A stretch of DNA of 64,000 nt from Clostridiales bacterium (GTDB lineage Bacteria; Bacillota_A; Clostridia; Oscillospirales; Oscillospiraceae), in the NCBI GenBank assembly GCA_004553625.1, contig SFKX01000004.1:62001-126000 (forward strand). The letters run 5' to 3'. Both the position numbers and the translations under genes were made by a program. Under the pieces are notes generated by a model. That model had not been told where the DNA came from and did no database searches. It was given only the letters and a program-made list of their open reading frames with translations. Positions 48,872 through 56,252 of the stretch are shown here, one piece after another. How positions within the stretch are numbered: the first letter of the stretch is position 1; every line of letters begins with the position of its first letter.

Positions 48872-49423
48872 TCACTCGGCGGCGGGGGCCTCGGCCTCCG
48901 CGCTCTCGTCCTTCGACTCGACAGAGCCGCCGGACTTTTCGACTATCTGGCCCAGCACAACGGCCAGACTGGTGATCGGCGCGAGCATCGTTCCGAGCAC
49001 CTTGGCATACAGCGCGTCCTTCGACGGCAGGGCGGCGATCTCTTCGATCTCCTGCGCGCCGAGGATCTTCCCGTCCATGAACGCGGCCTTGATATTGAAC
49101 CTGTCGCCCATTTTCTTGGAGTACTCGCTGATGATGCGGATAGGCGCGATGGGATCGCCCTCGCTCGTAGCCATGGACGTGGTGCCGTTGAGGATGGGAT
49201 CGAGCCCCTCCAGACCGACCTTGTCTACGGCGAACTTCGTGAGGGTGTTCTTCACGACGCTGTACTGCACGGCGTTCTGCGCCAGCTCACGGCGAAGCTG
49301 CGTATCCTCGGCGACCGTGATGCCCCTGTAGTCCACGAACACGCCCGCGCTCGCGGAGCTGAGGCGCTGGGTCAGTTCCTCGACTATCGCCTGCTTCTCG
49401 CTGAGAACTCTTGCATTCGGCAT
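48872..49423 (-). CDS. rplJ: 50S ribosomal protein L10
   Basis: A 183-residue L10, the base of the ribosomal stalk, which binds L7/L12 dimers through its C-terminal helix. The N-terminal part matches L10 (LSEKQAIVEELTQRLSSASA, GVFVDYRGITVAEDTQLRRE, LAQNAVQYSVVKNTLTKFAV). The C-terminus is extended and acidic (ESKDESAEAEAPAAE). It is preceded by an L10 leader on the same strand, through which L10-(L12) probably represses its own operon. Confidence 0.97.
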   Translation of the reverse strand: MPNARVLSEKQAIVEELTQRLSSASAGVFVDYRGITVAEDTQLRRELAQNAVQYSVVKNTLTKFAVDKVGLEGLDPILNGTTSMATSEGDPIAPIRIISEYSKKMGDRFNIKAAFMDGKILGAQEIEEIAALPSKDALYAKVLGTMLAPITSLAVVLGQIVEKSGGSVESKDESAEAEAPAAE

Positions 49424-49435
49424 TTTCCTTCTTCA

Positions 49436-49578
49436 CCTCCGGAAGTTTCGTCGCGCCCAAAAATAAACCTCCGCGCCATAAGACACGGAGGATGAATAGC
49501 GATCAATAATCTAACATACTGATGCCGTCCTCGGCAGGACTTCCGCTTTCGCAGCCTGCTGTCTTTGGAGCGCCATAG
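49436..49578 (-). ncRNA. Ribosomal protein L10 leader
   Basis: The leader has the features of the Firmicute L10 leader: CCAAAGACAGCAGGCTGCG near the 5' end, its partner CCTGCCGAGG, and then a terminator-like hairpin (CCTCCGTG, CGCGGAGG, followed by TTTATTTTT) at 49460-49492. L10-L12 binding is known to control these operons. It ends just before the rplJ Shine-Dalgarno. Confidence 0.9.
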
Positions 49579-49579
49579 T

Positions 49580-49608
49580 AATTTATCAGCTTTTTCCCCT
49601 TTTGTCAA
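49580..49608 (-). promoter_or_regulatory. Promoter of rplJ-rplL
   Basis: On the minus strand a perfect TTGACA and TAAATT are separated by 17 bp. The L10 leader starts immediately downstream. Confidence 0.85.
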
Positions 49609-49617
49609 GGGGTTTTC

Positions 49618-50034
49618 CTATTTTTTCGCAAATGCAAAGAACCTCTGGCCGATGTAGTTCAGCCCCGTGAACACCACCATGCCGACGAGCATCGCCACGT
49701 TCTCCTGCACTCTCTGCGTCGCATCGGCCAGCAGCCAGACCGCAAAGGGCTTCGCCAGCCCGTAGGCCACGGCATAGCAGACCGCAATGTTCAGGATGAA
49801 ACGCAGGACCTGCCCCGCGTTGTACTCCTTCACCTCAAAGGTGAAATACTTGTTCAGGAAATAGCTCAATATGCTGCCCACGACGTAGTTCATCGCGGAG
49901 GAGAAGGTATAGGAGCAATACGCCACGTTGTAGAGCAGGAACATCACGCCTGCCCCGACCAGCGTGTTCGCCGCGCCGACAAGACAGAACTTTAAAAACT
50001 TCTTATCAAAAAACGAGAGAATGAGCTTTTTCAA
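49618..50034 (-). CDS. GtrA-family membrane protein
   Basis: A 138-residue protein with four helices typical of GtrA: FLKFCLVGAANTLVGAGVMF, YVVGSILSYFLNKYFTFEVK (the conserved N-x-x-x-F-x-F signature), FILNIAVCYAVAYGLAKPF and VGMVVFTGLNYIGQRFFAF. GtrA proteins are thought to flip or present lipid-linked sugars for surface glycosylation. The likely start is TTG 50034, eight bases after GGAGGT, giving MKKLILSFFDKKF; the frame is open further upstream without a start signal. Confidence 0.9.
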   Translation of the reverse strand: MKKLILSFFDKKFLKFCLVGAANTLVGAGVMFLLYNVAYCSYTFSSAMNYVVGSILSYFLNKYFTFEVKEYNAGQVLRFILNIAVCYAVAYGLAKPFAVWLLADATQRVQENVAMLVGMVVFTGLNYIGQRFFAFAKK

Positions 50035-50114
50035 GACCTGTACCTCCAGAAACCGCCGGCATTTTCCCCGGCCAGGCCAGTATAACACTTTTTTAAAAAA
50101 TTACAACTTCCCTA

Positions 50115-50143
50115 TTGCAAACTTTCTGTGACTGTGATATAGT
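50115..50143 (+). promoter_or_regulatory. Promoter of the Cys-rich small protein gene
   Basis: TTGCAA and TATAGT are separated by 17 bp. A perfect 18-bp AT palindrome starts 13 bp after the -10. Confidence 0.7.
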
Positions 50144-50155
50144 CCAATCAGAAAT

Positions 50156-50173
50156 TAATAATAATTATTATTA
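50156..50173. promoter_or_regulatory. Per-box-like operator of the Cys-rich protein gene
   Basis: TAATAATAATTATTATTA is a perfect 18-bp palindrome at the expected transcription start, between promoter and SD. It resembles the site at perR (AATTATTAT core in both) in sequence and placement. A Fur or Zur site would look similar. Confidence 0.55.
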
Positions 50174-50192
50174 TCATCTAGGAGGCGGAGAC

Positions 50193-50579
50193 ATGGCTGA
50201 GGCGAAGAACATCAGGCTCTACGCGCCGGACGGCGCGAGGATAGAGGACGCATCTCTGGCGGCGGACTATCTGGCGGCGGAGAAGGCGGGGCCGTTCAGG
50301 GTGGGCCGACGCGCGCTCTACTACCGGGACGGCGGGCTCCGGCGCTACTGCATCCCGCTCGAGCAGATAGACCACGCCTTCACGCGGGTCGTGGCCTGCG
50401 CGACGCACTGCTGCTGCGGGACGATGGACCTCAACACCTTCCGTCTGGTGGTCTGCGGCGGCGGACACGAGCTCGCCGCGGTGTATACGGAGACGGAGAG
50501 CTATGTGGACGAGGCGCAGCGCCTGCTCAAGGAGCGCATCCCCGGCCTGAAGCTGGGCTACACTCCCCCGGCCCAGTGA
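50193..50579 (+). CDS. Small protein with a CATHCCCG cluster, probable PerR/Fur target
   Basis: A 128-residue soluble protein that I do not recognise. The middle carries a dense Cys/His patch (VACATHCCCGTMDLNTFRLV) that could bind a metal or cluster. The rest has a PH-like beta pattern (PFRVGRRALYYRDGGLRRYC, IPLEQIDHAF). The ATG at 50193 has TAGGAGGCGG six bases before it. Its promoter with an AT-rich palindrome resembles that of perR, so it is probably induced by peroxide or metal limitation. It has no close neighbour on its strand. Confidence 0.7.
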   Translation: MAEAKNIRLYAPDGARIEDASLAADYLAAEKAGPFRVGRRALYYRDGGLRRYCIPLEQIDHAFTRVVACATHCCCGTMDLNTFRLVVCGGGHELAAVYTETESYVDEAQRLLKERIPGLKLGYTPPAQ

Positions 50580-50581
50580 AG

Positions 50582-50660
50582 TATTTTTGGCGACGTACAC
50601 GCCGCCGCCAAAAATGATCGAACTCTATTTCGCGGCTGCGGCCGCGAAACTCTGCGAGGC
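50582..50660 (-). repeat. Dispersed double-hairpin repeat, copy C
   Basis: It is inverted relative to copies A and B. Read on the minus strand it has the same GCCTCGCAGAG lead, an identical hairpin 1, and hairpin 2 with arms containing GGCG and CGCC around GGCGTGTAC. It lies between converging gene ends (Cys-rich protein gene and ProX-like gene) and starts 2 bp after a stop codon. Confidence 0.85.
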
Positions 50661-50675
50661 TAGGAAGCAGACTGA

Positions 50676-50712
50676 CGCCCCGGACCTTTGAGGTCCGGGG
50701 CGCTTTATTATT
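50676..50712. terminator. Terminator between the Cys-rich gene and the ProX-like gene
   Basis: A 12-bp stem (CGCCCCGGACCT at 50676-50687 with its complement at 50691-50702) around TTG is followed on the plus strand by CTTTATTATT. It lies 9 bp before the stop codon of the minus-strand gene. Confidence 0.8.
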
Positions 50713-50720
50713 ATAATGGT

Positions 50721-51272
50721 TCAGGCCTCGCCCGTGAGGCGGACGACGGTCATCTCATGGCCCAGGGCGGGCAGGAGGACCTCCGTCAGCTCGCGGGTGA
50801 GGAGCTTGAGGCTGGAGGTGTTGATGCAGGGGTGGCAGCCGAAGAACTCCTCCCGGAGCACGTCCTCGTCCACGAGCAGGCGGACGCGATGCTCCCTGTC
50901 GTTCATGAGGCCGAGGACGGAGACCGAGCCGGGGCTGACGCCGAGCAGCTCCTCCATCTCCTCCGCGGAGCCGAAGGAGAGCCGCGAGGAATTTATCTGT
51001 GCGGAGAGCTCCTTGGTCTTGAAGGGCTTGTCCCCCGGCATGAGCAGGAGGTAGAAGCTGGTCCTCTGCCTGTTGCAGAGGAAGAGGTTCTTGCAGATGA
51101 GGACGCCCAGGACGGCGTCCACCTCGTTACAGGCCTCCATGTTCCCGGCGGGCATGTCCGGGTGGTCCGTCCGCCAATAGGTCATGCCCAGCGAATCGAG
51201 CAGGTCATAGCTGCGCACCTCGCGCTCCAGCCTGCCGGAGACGTCCTCCGGCCTGCCCCTGTAAAGCTCCAT
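50721..51272 (-). CDS. ProX/YbaK-type aminoacyl-tRNA deacylase
   Basis: A 183-residue trans-editing protein of the YbaK/ProX fold, similar to ProXp-ala proteins that remove alanine from mischarged tRNA-Pro. Family features are the early motif LDSLGMTYWRTDHPDMP, the catalytic-loop Lys region VLGVLICKNLFLCNRQRTSF, LLLMPGDKPFKTKELSAQIN, LGVSPGSVSVLGLMNDREHR and the final CHPCINTSSLKL. It is a single gene; the substrate tRNA is inferred from the family. Confidence 0.88.
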   Translation of the reverse strand: MELYRGRPEDVSGRLEREVRSYDLLDSLGMTYWRTDHPDMPAGNMEACNEVDAVLGVLICKNLFLCNRQRTSFYLLLMPGDKPFKTKELSAQINSSRLSFGSAEEMEELLGVSPGSVSVLGLMNDREHRVRLLVDEDVLREEFFGCHPCINTSSLKLLTRELTEVLLPALGHEMTVVRLTGEA

Positions 51273-51324
51273 ATCTCAGCGCCTCCGTAAAAAACAAGTC
51301 TGCGTGACTATGATACCACGCCCG

Positions 51325-52506
51325 TCAAGAGGCGCGCCGCCCGCTCCCGGGCAGGAGCCTGCGCACGAGGACGCAGAGCGCCATGGTTATGAGCATGTCC
51401 GGCAGGGTGTTGCCGAGGACGAAGTCCACGTTCATGAGCAGGCGGTAGATGACGAAGCCCGCCAGCCAGACGCCGAGGCCCGCCCAGTCGAAGCCGGAGT
51501 CCGTACCCGGCCTGCGCAGGATGAAGAAGTCCGCCAGCTGCACGGCGATCATCGGCGCAAAGACGGAGCCGATGAGGTAGAGGAAGTCCGTGATGTCGTC
51601 CATGGGGAAGAGCATCGCCGCCGCCGTACCGATGACGGTGACGCCCACGGCCACCCACTTGCCGGAGAGCTTCTTCGACAGGCTCTCCGAGGAGATGCCC
51701 GCGCTCCAGGCGTCGAGGAAGGTGGTCGTGACGGTGGAGAGGATGAGGATGACGAGCGCCGCCACGCCGAGCCCGGCCTTCACCATGATGAGGGCGATGT
51801 CGCCCTCGCCGGTGTAGATGGCCGCGCCCATGCCGATTATGTACATCCAGCAGGAGACGAGGCCGTAGGTCAGGGTGCTGGCGAGAGTCGCCCGGAAGGG
51901 CTTTTCGGCCTCGCGTGTGTAGTCGCTTATGAGGGGCAGCCAGGAAAGCGGCATCGCCACGGCCAGCTCCACCGCCGCGCCGAAGCTCATCGCCTCGCCG
52001 AAGGCGGAGGCGTCCCCGGGCCTGCCGTCTATGAAGATGACCTTGCAGAGGACGAGGGTCAGGATGAAGAGCGCGGCCATGGAGATGCGGTTCACCCAGC
52101 CGAGGTTCGTTATGCCTATGAGTATCCAGACGAGGATGAGCGCGCCGATGACGAGGCACCAGACCCAGGCGCCGGTGTCGAAGATGCCGTTCGTGGCGAG
52201 GGCGCCGTCGTAGATCATGATGGCCGTCCAGCCGACGAGCTGGAGGACGTTCAGAAAGGCGAAGAGCAGCCCGCCCTTTTTGCCGAAGGAGAGCTTCACG
52301 GTCTCCATGGCGCTCAGGCCGGTGCGCCCGCCGATGAGCCCCGCGAAGAAGAAGAGCGCGCAGCCGATGACGTGGCCGACGACTATTGCGAGGATGCCCT
52401 TGCCCATGCCGAGCGGGGCGAAGTAGGTGCCGGTGAGTATCTCGGCGATCGAGACGCCCGCGCCGAACCAGATGAGTCCGTTCTGGAAGGTGGAGGTCTT
52501 TTTCAT
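51325..52506 (-). CDS. cytX: Probable hydroxymethylpyrimidine permease CytX
   Basis: A 393-residue transporter of the cytosine/purine permease (NCS1) family with 11-12 helices. It carries LIWFGAGVSIAEILTGTYFA near the N-terminus, GRTGLSAMETVKLSFGKKGG and AMPLSWLPLISDYTREAEKP. It is assigned to the CytX group because it is the last gene of a TPP-riboswitch operon and overlaps thiD by 4 bp. There it would import the hydroxymethylpyrimidine that ThiD phosphorylates. A cytosine or purine substrate would be the alternative. Confidence 0.85.
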   Translation of the reverse strand: MKKTSTFQNGLIWFGAGVSIAEILTGTYFAPLGMGKGILAIVVGHVIGCALFFFAGLIGGRTGLSAMETVKLSFGKKGGLLFAFLNVLQLVGWTAIMIYDGALATNGIFDTGAWVWCLVIGALILVWILIGITNLGWVNRISMAALFILTLVLCKVIFIDGRPGDASAFGEAMSFGAAVELAVAMPLSWLPLISDYTREAEKPFRATLASTLTYGLVSCWMYIIGMGAAIYTGEGDIALIMVKAGLGVAALVILILSTVTTTFLDAWSAGISSESLSKKLSGKWVAVGVTVIGTAAAMLFPMDDITDFLYLIGSVFAPMIAVQLADFFILRRPGTDSGFDWAGLGVWLAGFVIYRLLMNVDFVLGNTLPDMLITMALCVLVRRLLPGSGRRAS

Positions 52507-53315
52507 GCGCGCGCCTCCATCCTGTACTCGGGCTTTATGTCGAAGGCGTGGTCCATCGGCCCCGAGCCGCGGCCGAGGTCGAGCATCGCCGCGAGCGCGC
52601 CGGAGAGGTAGGTCTTGGCCCGCTCCACGGAGTCCTCCAGGCAGAAGCCCTTTGCCAGGTTCGCGGCGATGGCGCTGGAGAGCGTGCAGCCCGTGCCGTG
52701 GGTGTTGGGGTTAGCTATGCGCCTGCCCATGAACCAGCGCGTATTGCCCTCGCGGTCACAGAGCAGGTCGTTTGCGTCGTTCGTCTGGTGTCCGCCCTTG
52801 CAGAGGACGGCGCAGCCGTAGGCGGCGCTTATCTTTCTCGCCGCCGCCTCCATGCCCGCGGCGTCCTTTATCTCCAGGCCGGAGAGTATCTCCGCCTCCG
52901 GTATGTTCGGCGTGACGACCTCCGCCAGGGGCAGGAGCTCGCGCTTCAGGGTCTCGATGGCGTCGTCGCGCAGGAGCTTCGCGCCGCTCGTCGCCACCAT
53001 GACCGGGTCCACCACGATGTGCTTTGCCCCGTAGTCCCGGAGCTTTTTTGCGATGAGCTCTATGAGCCCCGCCGAGGAGACCATGCCTATCTTCACCGCG
53101 TCGGGATAGATATCCGTGAACACGGCGTCGAGCTGCTCGCCCAGGAATTCGGGCGTGGCCTCCATGATGTCCGTGACGCCGGTAGTGTTCTGGGCGGTCA
53201 GGGCCGTGACGGCGCTCATGGCGAATACGCCGTTGAGCGTCATGGTCTTGATGTCCGCCTGGATACCGGCGCCTCCGCTGGAGTCGCTTCCAGCGATCGT
53301 CAATGCTGTTCTCAT
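52503..53315 (-). CDS. thiD: Hydroxymethylpyrimidine / HMP-phosphate kinase
   Basis: A 270-residue ribokinase-like enzyme that phosphorylates HMP and HMP-phosphate for thiamine synthesis. Signatures are ALTIAGSDSSGGAGIQADIK at the start, VTALTAQNTTGV, VVDPVMVATSGAKLL, and the anion-hole motif NTHGTGCTLSSAIAANLAKG near residue 220. The ATG at 53315 has AAGGAG upstream; an earlier in-frame ATG lacks one. It sits between thiE and cytX in the riboswitch operon. Confidence 0.96.
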   Translation of the reverse strand: MRTALTIAGSDSSGGAGIQADIKTMTLNGVFAMSAVTALTAQNTTGVTDIMEATPEFLGEQLDAVFTDIYPDAVKIGMVSSAGLIELIAKKLRDYGAKHIVVDPVMVATSGAKLLRDDAIETLKRELLPLAEVVTPNIPEAEILSGLEIKDAAGMEAAARKISAAYGCAVLCKGGHQTNDANDLLCDREGNTRWFMGRRIANPNTHGTGCTLSSAIAANLAKGFCLEDSVERAKTYLSGALAAMLDLGRGSGPMDHAFDIKPEYRMEARA

Positions 53316-53391
53316 ACTTTTTCTCCTTTCAAGCATTGATTTTATATAGCGACGCAAGGTGGTGCCCCCAATGCGCCGCTTTTTTACATTG

Positions 53392-54012
53392 TTACAGCCG
53401 CTCCGCCAGAGCGCGCAGTTCCCGCGCCGCGGCCTCAATGTCCGGCTGGGCGAAGATGGCGGAGACCACCGCGACCCCCGCGAGCCCGAGCCCGGAGAGC
53501 TGACCGATGTTCCCGCGCGATATGCCGCCGATCGCCACGACGGGGATGGAGACGGCCCGGGCTACCTTGCCTATGCCCTCCGGGCCGATGGGCTTTGCGC
53601 CCTCCTTGGTCCCCGTGGCGAAGGCCGCGCCGGAGCCGATGTAGTCCGCGCCGGCGGCCTCGGCCCTGCGGGCTTCCTCCTCGTTGTGGGCGGAGACGCC
53701 GATTATCTTCCCCGGGCCGAGCCTCTCGCGCGCGAGCCCGGCCTCCAGGTCCTCCTGGCCGACGTGTACGCCGTCCGCGCCGGAGGCTATGGCCACGTCC
53801 ACGTTGTCGTTTATGACGCAGGGTACGCCGTGCGCGCGGCAGAGGGCGACTATCCTCTTCGCCTCGGCCAGGAACTCGTCGCAGCCGAGCTCCTTTTCGC
53901 GTATCTGGACGAAGGTCGCGCCGCCGCGGATGGCGGCTTCGACGTCGCGGCAGAGGTCGTCGGTCCAGGCCCTGTCCGTGACGGCGTAGAGCGTGAGTGC
54001 GTTTTTGTCCAA
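53392..54012 (-). CDS. thiE: Thiamine-phosphate synthase
   Basis: A 206-residue TIM barrel that joins HMP-pyrophosphate and thiazole phosphate. Motifs are LYAVTDRAWTDDLCRDVEAA, GGATFVQIREKELGCDEFL, VINDNVDVAIASGADGVHVG, GVSAHNEEEARRAEAAGADY and VVAIGGISRGNIGQL. The likely start is TTG 54012, eight bases after TGGAGGGG. It is the first gene after the TPP riboswitch. The order thiE-thiD-cytX, without thiC, thiG or thiM in view, suggests salvage of imported HMP. Confidence 0.96.
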   Translation of the reverse strand: MDKNALTLYAVTDRAWTDDLCRDVEAAIRGGATFVQIREKELGCDEFLAEAKRIVALCRAHGVPCVINDNVDVAIASGADGVHVGQEDLEAGLARERLGPGKIIGVSAHNEEEARRAEAAGADYIGSGAAFATGTKEGAKPIGPEGIGKVARAVSIPVVAIGGISRGNIGQLSGLGLAGVAVVSAIFAQPDIEAAARELRALAERL

Positions 54013-54024
54013 AGTATCCCCTCC

Positions 54025-54061
54025 AAATGAAAAGCAGGCCCGCCAAATAAGGCAAGCCTGC
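54025..54061 (-). terminator. Riboswitch-controlled terminator before thiE
   Basis: GCAGGCTTGCC and GGCGGGCCTGC pair (with two G-T pairs) around a 6-base loop, followed by TTTTCATTT on the minus strand. It lies directly after the TPP aptamer, so ligand binding probably favours termination. Confidence 0.8.
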
Positions 54062-54077
54062 GGCATATGCTGCAATA

Positions 54078-54150
54078 TTTCCCTACGTTGGCATTATCCA
54101 AATCAGGTCGGGTCGAGGCTCGGGGCCTCCTCTCAGCCGAAGCTCCCCTA
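54078..54150 (-). promoter_or_regulatory. TPP riboswitch aptamer
   Basis: The minus strand has the hallmark elements in order: AGGGGAGC, GGCTGAGAGGAGG, ACCCGACCTGATTTGGATAA and TGCCAACGTAGGGAA. These form the conserved THI element. It controls the thiE-thiD-cytX operon. Confidence 0.95.
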
Positions 54151-54159
54151 TTTCGTCTA

Positions 54160-54201
54160 AAATTATAAACCGCGCCCCCGGCTTTTTCAAGGGGGGCGCG
54201 G
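54160..54201 (-). terminator. Terminator of the XRE gene, overlapping the thiE promoter
   Basis: A 10-bp stem (CCGCGCCCCC at 54170-54179 with its complement at 54192-54201) is followed on the minus strand by TTTATAATTTT. The T-tract is also the -10 of the next promoter. Confidence 0.75.
54162..54190 (-). promoter_or_regulatory. Promoter of the thiE operon
   Basis: TTGAAA and a perfect TATAAT are separated by 17 bp on the minus strand. The TPP aptamer starts 12 bp after the -10. Confidence 0.8.
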
Positions 54202-54209
54202 CAAGTTTT

Positions 54210-54782
54210 TCACTTTAGCTCGAGCAGGGCCTCGGCCTCTGCGGCGAGTGCGCAGATCTGGCGGTCCAGCATGGCCATGAGCGCGGCGGCGCGCTCGCTG
54301 AGCTTTTCGTCCGCCTGGCGCTCGCGGAGGGCGCGGAGCCTGTCTATGGTCTTTTGGTTGAGGCCGAGGGCGTTGTAATAGTCGCTCTCGAGGGCTCTCC
54401 GGCCGGCCTCGGTGTCCGGGTCGTCAAAGCCGAGCAGGAAATCCGGCGTCGTGCCGAAGAAACGGGCGATGGCGCAGACCGTGGCGGCGGAGGGCGTCGT
54501 GGGGGCGCCGCCCTTGGGCTTGAGGTATTTGCGTATCGCCGGGCGCGAAACGCCGACGGCGTCCGCCAGCTCCTGGATGTTCACGGCCTTGCCCTGGGCG
54601 TTGTTGCCGTTCATGAGGTAGGCCAGACGCTTGCGAAAGACGTCGTTCATGGAGCCCTCGCCGGGGACAAAGACCTCCGCGGCCTCGATGGGCCGCTCGC
54701 GGCGGGGCTTTGCGGGCCTCTCCTTCTGGGGCTTTTCCTTTTGGGGCTTCTGTTTTGCGGGTTTTTCTTTTTCTCCGTCCAT
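54210..54782 (-). CDS. XRE-family regulator with charged N-terminal extension
   Basis: A 190-residue protein. Residues 1-45 are a Lys/Pro/Glu-rich tail (KEKPAKQKPQKEKPQ and similar) of low complexity. Residues about 48-118 form a helix-turn-helix of the Cro/CI type (LADAVGVSRPAIRKYLKPKG and FFGTTPDFLLGFDD). The remainder is helical and may oligomerise. A 14-bp palindrome just downstream of its own -10 suggests autorepression. It is probably a stand-alone transcription unit; the adjacent LCP gene on the other strand may also be a target. Confidence 0.85.
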   Translation of the reverse strand: MDGEKEKPAKQKPQKEKPQKERPAKPRRERPIEAAEVFVPGEGSMNDVFRKRLAYLMNGNNAQGKAVNIQELADAVGVSRPAIRKYLKPKGGAPTTPSAATVCAIARFFGTTPDFLLGFDDPDTEAGRRALESDYYNALGLNQKTIDRLRALRERQADEKLSERAAALMAMLDRQICALAAEAEALLELK

Positions 54783-54805
54783 AAAGTTCCCTCCCCGGGC
54801 AAACA

Positions 54806-54819
54806 GTAACTTTAGTTAC
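54806..54819. promoter_or_regulatory. Operator-like palindrome at the XRE gene
   Basis: GTAACTTTAGTTAC: perfect 6-bp arms around TT, 4 bp downstream of the -10 hexamer and 24 bp before the start codon. Confidence 0.6.
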
Positions 54820-54823
54820 AGAC

Positions 54824-54852
54824 ATTAAAGCACCGCCCCGCCCGCTTGTCAA
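54824..54852 (-). promoter_or_regulatory. Promoter of the XRE gene
   Basis: A perfect TTGACA and TTTAAT are separated by 17 bp on the minus strand. Confidence 0.75.
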
Positions 54853-54892
54853 GCCGCGCGCGAAAACGCGGAGAAAATTTACATAATATAAG

Positions 54893-54921
54893 TTTACGCG
54901 GGGGAAGAAATGTGGTATCAT
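54893..54921 (+). promoter_or_regulatory. Promoter of the LCP gene
   Basis: TTTACG and TATCAT are separated by 17 bp on the plus strand, about 85 bp before the GTG start. GTTTACG at the -35 is repeated in inverse (CGTAAAC) just after the -10. Confidence 0.55.
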
Positions 54922-55007
54922 TCGTAAACGCGGAACAAAAGCGCGAAAAGGTCAGTCTAAGAGCCGAAAGGCGTTAACACAAAAGTGACGGATAAAGAGG
55001 GATAGAC

Positions 55008-56243
55008 GTGAAGCTAAACGGAAACCACCAAAACAACAGGTCCGAGCCCGAGCGGAAGCAGCCGCGGGAGCCCGGCAGAGAAAAACGCAGGACCCCCGGC
55101 AAGGCCGGCAAGACCGCGGCGATAGCCGTGTGCGTCGTGCTGGTGCTGGCGTTTGCGGCGGTGGCGGGATACCTGGCCTGGGAGAAGCCCGTGGACAGGG
55201 CCGGCGGCGGCCTGGTGGACCCCACGGCGGAGAGCGTGCCGCCCAAGGCGAGCGAAGCGCCGGACGCAGAGCCCAGCGTGGAGCCCACGCAGGACCCGAA
55301 CGAGGGCGCCCCCGCCTCCCTGAATGAGAATATGTACACCTTCCTCGTCGTCGGTCTGGACCAGGTCTCCAACAGCACGGACACGATCATGGTCGGCCGG
55401 ATAGATACGGAGACGCACAAGATAGACGTCGTCAGCATACCGAGAGACACGATGGTCAACGTCTCCTGGGGGACGAAGCGCGTCAACACCTACTATTCTT
55501 CGGACCTCGTCTCCGGGGGCAACGGCATAGACGGGCTCATGAAGGGCATCCGCGACCTCGTTGGCTTTGATATAGACTGCTACGCCGTGGTGGACCTGGA
55601 GGCCTTTGTCGAGCTGGTGGACGCCATCGGCGGCGTGGACTACGACGTCCCCATAGATATGTATTATTACGACCCCAGCCAGGGCCTGAACATCAGCATC
55701 CCCGCCGGGATGCAGCACCTGGACGGAGAGACGGCTGTCAAGGTCGTCCGCTTCCGCTCGGGCTACCCCACGGCGGACATCGGCAGGATAGGCACGCAGC
55801 AGGACTTTTTGATGTCCGTGGCCAGCCAGATGCTGACCCTCGGCAACATCCCGAACCTGCCCACCTTTATAGATATCTTTGAGAAATACGTCACGACGAA
55901 CCTCTCCGCGGCGAACATCTCCTTCTTCGCGCGCCAGTTTTTGATGTGCAAGAGCGAGGATATAAGCTTCCACACCGCCCCCGGCAACGGCGGAGACAGC
56001 GTCAAGGGCAACTCCTACTACTCCCTCTATGTGGACGAGTGGCTGGAGATGGTCAACGAATGCCTGAACCCCTACGACCAGCCCGTCACGACGGCCAACG
56101 TGAACATCCTCACCCACTCTTACAGCAGCGGCTTCTATTCGACGACCGGCGTCATCGCCGGCGGGGCGGACTCCTTCGCCGCGAACCCGAGCTGGAGCGC
56201 GAGCACGAGCTCGGACTCCGGCGGGGAGGACTCCGCGGGCTGA
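55008..56243 (+). CDS. LytR-CpsA-Psr (LCP) family cell-wall glycopolymer ligase
   Basis: A 411-residue membrane-anchored protein. After a basic cytoplasmic N-terminus and one helix (TAAIAVCVVLVLAFAAVAGY) comes a Pro/Glu-rich linker, then the LCP domain: YTFLVVGLDQVSNSTDTIMV (conserved Asp), VVSIPRDTMVNVSWGTKRVN (Arg-Asp), LVDAIGGVDYDVPIDMYYYD, LDGETAVKVVRFRSGYPTAD (Arg) and GRIGTQQDFL. LCP enzymes transfer undecaprenyl-linked glycopolymers to peptidoglycan. The C-terminus is rich in Ser and Gly. Translation starts at GTG 55008; the upstream GGGATAGAC is a weak SD. Confidence 0.92.
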   Translation: MKLNGNHQNNRSEPERKQPREPGREKRRTPGKAGKTAAIAVCVVLVLAFAAVAGYLAWEKPVDRAGGGLVDPTAESVPPKASEAPDAEPSVEPTQDPNEGAPASLNENMYTFLVVGLDQVSNSTDTIMVGRIDTETHKIDVVSIPRDTMVNVSWGTKRVNTYYSSDLVSGGNGIDGLMKGIRDLVGFDIDCYAVVDLEAFVELVDAIGGVDYDVPIDMYYYDPSQGLNISIPAGMQHLDGETAVKVVRFRSGYPTADIGRIGTQQDFLMSVASQMLTLGNIPNLPTFIDIFEKYVTTNLSAANISFFARQFLMCKSEDISFHTAPGNGGDSVKGNSYYSLYVDEWLEMVNECLNPYDQPVTTANVNILTHSYSSGFYSTTGVIAGGADSFAANPSWSASTSSDSGGEDSAG

Positions 56244-56252
56244 GAAAATGAG

